Source: Barthelona sp. PAP020 (Eukaryota; Metamonada: BaSk clade). From it: a stretch of DNA of 26,561 nt. Location: assembly GCA_040182905.1 (NCBI GenBank), contig JARQWU010000136.1:1-26561 (forward strand). Direction: 5' to 3'. A program made the translations under genes and the position numbers. Under the pieces are notes generated by a model. That model made no database searches. It had not been told where the DNA came from and was given only the letters and a program-made list of their open reading frames with translations. Below, piece by piece: positions 19,001 to 26,561 of this stretch (positions within the stretch are counted from its first letter, which is position 1; every line of letters starts with the position of its first letter).

Positions 19001-22000
19001 AATAAGAACAAAAACTTTGAATTCAAAGATGGTTATTGAAAATGTTGAAATTGGTGAAAATATCAATAAAGATAATACTGAGTTCAAAATGGATAAAGAA
19101 GAAGAGGAAGATGAAGAAGTTAAAGAAGAAGATGATGATGATAATGAAGAAGAAATTGTAAAAAATAAAAATGATATCATGAAGATTGATAAGAAGAAAG
19201 ATTTATACAAATTAAAAGGCAGAAGTATTCGCTTAAGTATGAGTGAAAAAGTTTTAGATCAAAGAAAATTGAAAGAAAATGAAAATGAGAGTCAAATTCA
19301 GATTCAAAAAAAAAAAATTAAAAAAAGCAGTAGAAACAAAGGTAAAAGTAAGAATAACGATGGTAATCAAATATTAAATGAAGATATAAAGCTTGGTTTA
19401 AATCAAACGAAAACAAAACTGAAAGGTTTATCACGTTCAAGTAGCACAGCTAGCAATATTACTAATATTACTGATTTATTAAACATTAATAACACTCATG
19501 CTCATGTTCATCCTTTGTGTGATGATTGTAATCATACCCATACCCAAACACATTCTAATTTTAACTCTCCTTTGAATATTGCAATGGAGAATATTGATGT
19601 AAATGTCATGGAATTGCCTAAGATTCTTCAACAATATTTGTTTGAATTATCTTTTGAAAATTCGATGCGTAAGAGTGAGATTGAAATCAAGATAATTTTA
19701 ATTTTGTTCTTTTTGCTTGAATATCGAAAGAAATATTTTTATTTTGTGTTACAAAAATTTAAAAATCGACATTATCATAATGTTGATCTGATTCAACTTG
19801 TAAAAAACGATGAATTTTCTGCAGAATATGTCTTGTTAGAGTTTTGTAATTTTTTCAATGATCAAACTACCATTTCTCAAAAAGGAGGTTTAAATCATCA
19901 ATACGATAAATCTTCTCGTTCTCATTTATATAACTTCAGTCAAAACGATATTTCCATTGCAAATTCTAATGAGATCAATGAGATAAACTTACATGATTAT
20001 GATAGTAATGATGAAACAGATGAAGAGGCTTTTGAACTTGTTAATATGGAATCTTTTTTACATGAAGAATATGAGAATGAAGAATCGTTATTGTTAGGAG
20101 ATCATATTCATTCTGCTACCTTTTTATTTGATTATGATCATTTAAACCGTATATGTATGAGTAATTGTGGTATAAATGAAAACAAATATAATATATATCG
20201 AAATAAGACACTTACATTTGAAGAATCTTTCATAAGATTTCACAATGATAATATGCAAGCAATATTACCCCCATTAAACCCTAGCAATCTTCAAATTTCC
20301 TTTTTAGAAATGGAAATGCAAACCATTGAATCTGTACTAGTCTTTAACACAATTTTTTCTGAATTATTATTAAAAACTGAAAATTTGAGAAGGTTTATCG
20401 ATAAGATTAAATATAAGCTATGTGGATCAGAATTGACTTTTTTTCAGCAAAATATTGAACATTTGTTGGATTTATGTGTTAGATTTGATTCATATGTCGT
20501 TGAATTACAGGATTTCAAAAGCTTAAGAGATTTAACGACTATCAACAATATTACTGAAGATTGTTTTTCTGAGAGTATAGAAACAGATATTGCTAATCTT
20601 AATTTCTCCAATCGTAATACCACAAATTCACATTCAAGGAGTAGATCTCGGTGTAGTAGTGGTTTCAATACTTCACGTACAACCACAACTAGAATGCATT
20701 CTCCTATCAATTCACCGAATGATTCCCCAATTTTGAAATCTTCTCAAGATAATTTCACAGATATTTTCAGCAAAAAACATATTATTACGATTGAACGATA
20801 TAATGATACAACCGTCAGTTCCTTTGAGACTCTTGAAAGTTCAGTGGAGAATATTGCTCAATTTTCAAATTTGTTAACCGTTTCAAATACTGATCTTTAT
20901 GAACCTCATTATGATCGTTTTAACTTAGATTTAGATGATGTAAATGTCGAAAAAGAAGTAAAAAAAGATAATGAAATTGAAACAACTATGGAGTGTGTTA
21001 AAAACACAGACCCAAATGGGTTAATCATTTCTCAAATACCTACAACAACTTTATATTCTTCACGTTCATCGTATTCTTCCCATTCATCAACACAATCTTC
21101 TTCCTTCAATTCTTTGAATGGTTTAAAACATAAGGATCATCATGGAAAACATAAAAATAATGATAATGATGTAAACAACATTAATGATGGAAAAGTTGAG
21201 TTATTGAAAGAATATCAGAAGATTAACGAAGATCTTGATAATATGAATGGAGAAACTGAAGTTTTTACAGTTGAAAAGGATATTGTTGAGGATATTGAAG
21301 ATGAAAAAAGAGATATTGAAGAAGTTGAAAGAACATCTGTCAGTATAAGCAATAAAAGTGATTTATTTACTCAAAATTTGAAACGTTTAGTTAACAATTT
21401 TGTTAGTATAAAGAATGATTTCACTAGTTTCCATGCGATTCATGAGATTTCAAATTTAAAACTTGAGGATTATGAAGGAAGACGTACATTAGGTTGTTTA
21501 ACTTATTTAAATACTTTAATCGAATGTAGATTAACCAATCAAAGGTTTCATGATAAAGATTTTGAGAATGTTACGAATGTTCTTGGAAATGATTTCAGTA
21601 ATAAATTTGAATCTGCTAGTATGGCTAATTTAATAAATATTTATGGTTCAAATTATTCATTAACAGATTTTTGTATTAATTCTCACAATCATAGTCATTC
21701 ACATGGTCATTCACACAGTCGAAATCCAGAAGCTTTTAAACAATTATTAACGTTATGTAATTTATTGGGTTTAAATAATTTATTAATGGAAGCAATCATT
21801 ATTTATGATAAAAAAGCAGGCATTTTTTTGATCAAATTATTTGATCAATATTTTGAAGAATATATATTAATTGATGATTCATTTCCAACAATTGATAATA
21901 ATCTGGTGAATATCTTTGATTATGATAACAAAAAGATTTTGTTGATGCTTTTAGAAAAGGGTTTGGCAAAAATGTTTGGATCTTACACAGATCTTTATCG

Positions 22001-22432
22001 TATGAATAAAGAAATCGTTTTTATCAAGTCTTTATTGGGTTGGAGAGGTGAAGCAATAATATTTCAAGATTTAGATGATAAAATCATCAACTTTTATTTA
22101 CTATTTCGTGGTATTTGGAAAATGAATGAAATCAAATTGAACGATGTAGAAGAAGTAGGGTTTCATAGTGCTAATAGCAATGAAACTGAAAATGATAACG
22201 ATGAAGACAAAGATAATGGAAATGAAAATTTAAATGCTGAATGTTCTGTTTGTTTAGTAAAAACAAATGAAAATTCTAAGATTGGATTGATTCCATCAGC
22301 TTTATATATCATTGATTGTTATATCTATTCATCAGATATTGAGTTAATTTTTTTGAGACCCTTATATACTTCTTCTTGTGATTGTTCTAACTGTTATACT
22401 AATACTATTACTAGTACTACTACTACTACTAA

Positions 22433-22464
<32 letters not shown>

Positions 22465-23159
22465 CTTCATTTTTAGAGAAAAATTCAGTGGAAAACGAGA
22501 AATTTTCTGGTAAATATCGTCTGGATTCAATATTTTGGACCAAAGGATTATTAAAGAATCAATTAAAAGCTTTGAAAACTTCCAAAACGAAAAGTAATAA
22601 TCTTGATGGGATCTGGTTAACTGTTGAAGAATTTATTGATGAAATATCTTGGGTTAGCAATTTTTTCATACTTGCTGGTTTGAAAAATAAAAGTAATAAT
22701 GGAAATTTCAACAATGAATATTCTGATCAAGTATATTTCCATGATAACCCAAACCTATTTCTAGCTAACCAACATCTTCTTGCTTTCAATTTCTCTCAAC
22801 AAAATTCTTTGCCATTACCTTCATCACTTTTCCCTCAAAAATTTAAATTGCATGTGGAACTGATATTTAGGACGAAAACTGTTTTTGAATTGTGTTTCGG
22901 GTTGTTTGTTCACAAAAATATTCCTGCTTCACGTTTTGACTTAAAGTTGATTTCCAACATGTTTTATGTTTGTAAAGGTAAAAATCTAATTACTATAGAT
23001 GTAAATCTAGCAGAATTTGATATCATTAATAAAAAGGAACATATTTCTTTACTATTATTTAATACCACAAGTTCACAAGATTTATCCCATTGTCATTATG
23101 TCTTGAAAATTTATTACTCTGATAATCTCAATATTGAATTGATTCACACAAATGAATAA
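16080..23159 (+). CDS. DEK1-like transmembrane (TML) calpain, apparently protease-dead
   Basis: A 2359-residue protein. Residues 1-905 hold about 21-23 membrane helices in two groups: 8-9 before a hydrophilic loop at ~303-410, the rest after it. This matches the DEK1 plan of a polytopic sensor module with one long loop. Residues ~945-1160 and ~1480-1800 are low-complexity Asp/Glu/Lys/Ser linkers. A calpain core follows: RFHDKDFENV (~1822) resembles the family's pro-segment FxDPxFPP; LLTLCNLLGL puts C1893 at the catalytic Cys; GIFLIKLFDQYFEEYILIDD and LLEKGLAKMFGSY match the GxFxFxF...VDD and LLEKAYAKxxGSY blocks; GLIPSALYIID matches GLVPGHAYSVLD, with Ala (2074) at the His; LRPLY matches LRNPWG, without the Asn; DGIWLTVEEFIDE matches the end block. 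A C2L-like domain (~2220-2355) ends it. Calpains cleave regulatory proteins; here loss of His and Asn predicts no protease activity. The ATG at 16080 is preferred over TTG 16077. Confidence 0.75.
22376..22470 (+). repeat. Trinucleotide (TCT) microsatellite coding poly-Ser
   Basis: A CDCSNC motif at 22377-22394 is followed by ACT/AGT-rich triplets and then a run of TCT units (about 22436-22467) encoding Thr and a long Ser tract. It lies inside the calpain-like domain just after the degenerate Asn motif, in a surface loop by alignment. It is in frame, so length changes would not break the gene. Confidence 0.85.
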
Positions 23160-23535
23160 GAAGAGAGAAGAGAGAAATAGTCGTCTCTTGTTCAACCTAA
23201 ATAAATATATTGTTTTTATTGTTCTTTCCTTATATTTTTTTTAATATTTCCCGTTATTCTGTATCCCTTTGTGATATATGAAAAATAATTTTTAAATGTA
23301 TAATTAATTCAATAATTTGAACAATTGAAAAACAATTTTCTATTTCCCCTTCCAACACAAATAATGAACGTTTCTGTTAAAATGTCCTTTCAAAGAAAAC
23401 AACAAAAACATAACAATTAATTCCTTGAATTTAAACGATAAATTGAATATTTTGGGAAATCAAAAAAAAGAAATCGAAAACATTTTCTTCCACATTTGTT
23501 TAAAATTACCTCTTGTGTACCACTGAAATCAAAAA
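23160..23535. other. Spacer between calpain-like and WD40 genes
   Basis: A 376-base AT-rich gap with a short GA-rich stretch (23160-23178) right after the stop codon. It holds no gene, repeat or hairpin that I can support. Confidence 0.45.
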
Positions 23536-24549
23536 ATGAATCAAAGCAAAACAGGCGTTGAAGGACTTGATGAAGATGAAAACCAAAATATTTGCTTGGT
23601 TGATAACTTTAAAGAAAAACCTATTTTTAACCAGAAGTTTCCCGACAGCGAAGTTGATTCTTGTGACTATAGTTCTGATGGTCAATTCTTTGCGGTAGCA
23701 GGAGATTACGAAAGCAAATTATTAAGAGTCTACAATGCTAGAACATATAAAATTGTGCATGAAGGTCAATACTTCATGATAAGGGGTCTCAATTTCAGTC
23801 CCGACTCCAAAATTTTGGCTGTTGGTGGATTTAGTCCGGCAATTCATATCATTGAAGTTGATACTTGGAGAACACTGAGAGTGATTAATGATATGGCAAA
23901 GGATGTCGCTCGTATTTGGTTCTCTTCAGATGGAAAATTGCTTTCATTTGGTATGGCTTGTGGTTTCATTGCTATATACACTGTTGAAGGTCAGAAGTTA
24001 CATGAATCAAGGCCACATGAAGATTGGGTTAGTTCTGTGCGTATCAGCCCCAATATGAAGTACTTCGCTTCTGTTAGCAATGATGGATATTCAAAATTGT
24101 TTTTATTGGAGACATATGAAGAGCTTAACACATGGGGTTATGAAGGAAAGAGAGTAAAATCAGGCAGCTTTTCAGCAGATAGTGCTTATTGGGTGACAGG
24201 GGATTTTGATGGTACTGTCAGAATATTTGATGTTGAATCAAGAGAGTTGCTGGGAAAATACAAGATTCATAATGATTGGATATGCTCAATCATCTTCTCT
24301 CAAGATGGTTCATTGATCTATTCTGGTTCTTCTGACAAATCATTTGCTGTGATTCGAAGAGAAACTGGTCAAGTGTTGCAGAATGTGCATGTACCTTTTG
24401 AAATTTATGCTATGGCCCTCAACCATGATGGAACTCGTTTGTTGTGTTGTGGTTGCCATTATCCTGATGATGCTCCTGTTCAAGAATTCATTGTATCATC
24501 TCAAAGTTTACTTGTTGAAAGAGATGGTTCTTTTTGTACACTTCAATAA
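23536..24549 (+). CDS. WD40-repeat protein, single seven-bladed propeller
   Basis: A 337-residue protein that is almost entirely one WD40 propeller. Seven blades are visible at about residues 35-73, 80-111, 122-152, 161-193, 204-234, 246-278 and 287-320; typical cores are GLNFSPDSKILAVGG, SVRISPNMKYFASVSNDG and SIIFSQDGSLIYSGSSDK. The first ~30 residues are acidic and disordered. It resembles the propeller of the WD40-kinase gene at 6267 in style (both carry SPxGxxxA/TG-type blades), but I see no shared extra domain. There is no enzyme motif; it is a generic scaffold. The ATG at 23536 follows an A-rich leader; TAA ends it. Confidence 0.9.
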   Translation: MNQSKTGVEGLDEDENQNICLVDNFKEKPIFNQKFPDSEVDSCDYSSDGQFFAVAGDYESKLLRVYNARTYKIVHEGQYFMIRGLNFSPDSKILAVGGFSPAIHIIEVDTWRTLRVINDMAKDVARIWFSSDGKLLSFGMACGFIAIYTVEGQKLHESRPHEDWVSSVRISPNMKYFASVSNDGYSKLFLLETYEELNTWGYEGKRVKSGSFSADSAYWVTGDFDGTVRIFDVESRELLGKYKIHNDWICSIIFSQDGSLIYSGSSDKSFAVIRRETGQVLQNVHVPFEIYAMALNHDGTRLLCCGCHYPDDAPVQEFIVSSQSLLVERDGSFCTLQ

Positions 24550-24685
24550 ATAAACATTCGAAACAAAAATTCTTTTGGCATTAGTGGTGAGATTCAAATT
24601 GAATCAGGAGGTCAGAAAAAAATATTATTCTTTTCTTTAGATGTTCACCCATCTATACCCAAAACATTCTCCTTTCAAGAAATTT

Positions 24686-24787
24686 CTGAACTATCCAAGC
24701 AAAATGATACAGTTGCAAGTACTCCCAAACTCTAACCGAGAACAATAAAGGTCCTTATAAGCATTTATTATTGTCTTGTGAACAGCT
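24686..24787 (+). repeat. Dispersed ~100-bp repeat, copy 2
   Basis: This copy aligns with 661-760 across its length. The longest identical block is the stretch around GAACAATAAAGGTC, with flanking CAAACTCTAA and TTGTC-TGTGAAC blocks. It has the same orientation as copies 1 and 3 and lies about 161 bases before copy 3. Confidence 0.55.
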
Positions 24788-24846
24788 CTATATCACTATT
24801 TTGTTCAAGTTTCGCGCTGGGAAAGAACCTTCTTTTTTTTTAGGAG

Positions 24847-24952
24847 AGTTCTGAACTTATCTACGCACAACCAACCAGTGACAAGTAACCCAAACTCTAA
24901 CCTTGAACAGTAAAAGCTTTTATTAAATGTTTGTTATTTTGTCGAGTGAACT
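24847..24952 (+). repeat. Dispersed ~100-bp repeat, copy 3
   Basis: The most diverged of the three copies. It shares TTCTGAACT, CCAAACTCTAACC, a GAACA-TAAA block and the TTTGTC-GTGAAC end with copy 2. Copies 2 and 3 may be an old local duplication with a ~161-base period. Confidence 0.5.
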
Positions 24953-25324
24953 TCTCATCTGATAATCTTTATAAAAGCCTTTATAGCCATTTTCAGTTTT
25001 GAAGACGTAAATGAATACGTGAAATTAATTTGGCAACAATAAAAATTTCACCGAAAGAGGACGCAAAGGAAGAACTAACCCATAATACTCCTGTACATAA
25101 AGCTAATAATCCCAAAAGAATGAACATTTATTTTCCAGACTCAAAGAATTTTGGATCGGTTGACCAAAACAGCAAAGATACCATGGAGTAATTTCCCCAA
25201 CCCCTGTTAGTAAATATAAATTAAAGCCTTTAATTTTGCCCTTTCGTCCAACGTGAATTATTTTGCAATCTTCTGCATTTTCAAAGACTCGATCCTCTTC
25301 CATAATATTTCATTTGTAAAACCA

Positions 25325-25398
25325 CTCCTCCCACGGGGCTCGAACCCGCGACCGTCCGGTTAAAAGCCGGAAACTCTACCGTACTGAGCTAGAGAGGA
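25325..25398 (-). tRNA. tRNA-Lys, anticodon UUU
   Basis: On the minus strand the 74-base sequence folds as a complete cloverleaf. The acceptor arm TCCTCTC pairs with GGGAGGA (one G-U pair) and discriminator G. The D arm is GCTC/GAGT. The anticodon stem TCCGG/CCGGA carries the loop CTTTTAA, with anticodon TTT at positions 34-36. The variable loop is CGGTC. The T arm is GCGGG/CCCGT with the loop TTCGAGC. There is no intron and no encoded CCA. A run of four T follows (25318-25321 on the complementary strand), fitting a weak RNA polymerase III stop. Confidence 0.96.
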
Positions 25399-26422
25399 AC
25401 TGTCTATTCTTTTAGTATAAACTATTTGGAATGAAACATATATAATTAATATATTTAAAATCAATAAAATTAAAGATATCGATATATTAAAATAGATAAT
25501 TACTTTATAACTAAAAATTTCTTTACATAAAAGTAAATAAATAAAAATTATTTAACAAAGAATTTCACAAACATAGTTAATTCACTTGAAGAATATTTTC
25601 GTTCAGTTATGAAACAATTGCACTCACATAAAGGAAAATTATGTGGAAGTTCATGCTCAATGAACGGAAATTATTGGAGATATAAAGAGGTCATCAAATA
25701 TCACTTCCTTTGTTTTTTGACCATCTTTAAGTCCAATTTTTTAAGTTACTTGGGCATCTGAATCCACGTGAGTTTTCCCCAAACCTTAAGCTAACTCGTT
25801 TCGTTGTTCACTGAACAACTCATACCTCATAAATATCTAATAAATAAAAATTTAGTTCAGTTGTGCAACAACTATATTTATTCATAAAGAAAATAAACTC
25901 AGCAAACTCATTCTAGCAAATTTCAGTTGAAATCCCAGGAGGGGAATTCAGGAACTGAAATGTAATTGGAACGATCAAGCAGGAGAATTTCGGAGAAATT
26001 GTTCATTCCTATTTTTTGGTATTTTTACAAAAGCAAAATTTTAAAGTTCTGACTTTCTTTTTTGAAAATTAAAAATTGAAGAGGTTAACATAAAAATATT
26101 GGTTTTGATCCCTCTAAAAGAGATTTGTAGCACATTACCTTTGCTATGAATAGGACGAGGAGAATGTCATGATGAAATCTTTAACAGTTACAACACAATG
26201 CAACACAGTAATTGCTCTTTTGCTTTAAAAAAGAATTATCCAACAAAGGTTTTTATGTTTTTTAGAAAAGAACCTGAGTTTTTGTGGTGAATGAAAGAGG
26301 AAGTTCAATGTGAAGTCAAAACTCCTCAAATGAAACATTCCAAGTCCTATAATTTATATATGAAGGAAAAATTATCCACAAAACATGAATGGAATAAATA
26401 TGTAACCACAAAAAAGACCTTT
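25399..26422. other. AT-rich spacer after tRNA-Lys
   Basis: About 1 kb without a supported gene. It holds a perfect 8-bp inverted pair at 25803-25819 (GTTGTTCA, one base, TGAACAAC), two loosely similar GTTCAGTTRTG-AACAA segments around 25601 and 25855, and the foldback-arm fragment at 25994-26058. The plus-strand frame at 26291-26524 is discussed as rejected. Confidence 0.5.
25994..26058 (+). repeat. Partial copy of the foldback-element arm
   Basis: About 65 bases match the left arm of the foldback element (about 9-75) with roughly nine mismatches, including CATTCCTATTTTTT and ACAAAAGCAAAATTTTAAAG. No opposing arm is visible within a few hundred bases to the right, so this is a solo or truncated arm. 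Confidence 0.65.
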
Positions 26423-26561
26423 CTAATCATCATTGTCATCACTGTCATCTTCCATCTCTTTATCAATATACTGACGCATATTACCACCATTCCTTTCATT
26501 GATGTCAATCAAATCCCAACATAAGTTGATTGACATGTCAAAATCTCTTTGATTCATGTAG
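26423..26561 (-). CDS. 3' end of an unidentified gene, acidic C-terminus
   Basis: The last 46 codons of a minus-strand frame run in from beyond the window edge and end at TAG (26423-26425). The visible tail contains SINLCWDLIDINERNGGN and ends in an acidic run, EMEDDSDDNDD. The composition (mixed, helix-like, then an acidic tail) looks like a real protein terminus. I do not recognise the family. An opposing plus-strand frame overlaps it but looks like its antisense shadow. Confidence 0.45.
   Translation of the reverse strand, partial: YMNQRDFDMSINLCWDLIDINERNGGNMRQYIDKEMEDDSDDNDD

Larger units (their letters stand above)
24550..25324. other. Repeat-bearing spacer before tRNA-Lys
   Basis: This region contains two diverged copies of the ~100-bp dispersed repeat, listed separately. 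The rest is AT-rich. The minus-strand frame at 25103-25303 (66 codons) has no motif and is probably chance. Confidence 0.5.

Noticed and set aside
16301-20710. Small frames on both strands inside the calpain-like gene
   Set aside because: They overlap a 2359-codon coding frame in other registers and show no domains; antisense frames of Asp/Glu-rich regions give Ser/Leu/Phe strings.
26291-26524. A 77-codon plus-strand frame with a hydrophobic, membrane-like stretch
   Set aside because: The hydrophobic part is the antisense of GAT/GAC/GAA acidic codons in the minus-strand frame ending at 26423, so it is probably a shadow. It has no other motif.

Overview
The window is a piece of nuclear DNA from a ciliated, strongly AT-rich, unicellular eukaryote. 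It has long uninterrupted eukaryotic reading frames, AT-rich spacers of 0.1 to 1.8 kb, Asn/Ser/Asp/Glu low-complexity runs, a eukaryotic tRNA-Lys and a clear BBS1 gene, a core subunit of the ciliary BBSome. TAA, TAG and TGA all end genes, which fits the standard code. I see no intron in any gene. The species cannot be fixed from sequence alone. A free-living flagellate or amoeboflagellate with few introns is the best guess.

Layout: 1-1600 is a repeat-bearing spacer with a ~310-bp foldback (MITE-like) element and one copy of a ~100-bp dispersed repeat. 1601-4489 (-) is a protein kinase joined to 19 ankyrin repeats, with visible 99-bp and 198-bp DNA periodicity. A ~1.8-kb spacer follows. 6267-10800 (+) holds a WD40 / helical / coiled-coil / kinase-like / HECT-N-lobe-like protein. 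It is read in two overlapping frames, so it is either one gene broken by a one-base indel or two tightly overlapping genes. 11330-11872 (-) is a small basic protein of unknown function, divergent from a kelch-repeat protein at 11970-13256 (+). 13614-15362 (+) is BBS1. 16080-23159 (+) encodes a 2359-residue polytopic membrane protein that I read as a DEK1-like (TML) calpain whose catalytic His and Asn are replaced. 23536-24549 (+) is a seven-blade WD40 protein. 24550-26422 carries two more copies of the ~100-bp repeat, tRNA-Lys(UUU) on the minus strand and a half copy of the foldback arm. The window ends inside the 3' end of a minus-strand gene with an acidic C-terminus.

The genes do not form an operon or an evident pathway. 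What they share is a scaffold and signalling character: two kinase-type proteins, two WD40 propellers, a kelch propeller, BBS1 and a membrane calpain. The most notable items are the apparently protease-dead DEK1-like calpain, the WD40-kinase-HECT fusion that stops where the catalytic HECT C-lobe should begin, and two dispersed repeat families present at both ends of the window.
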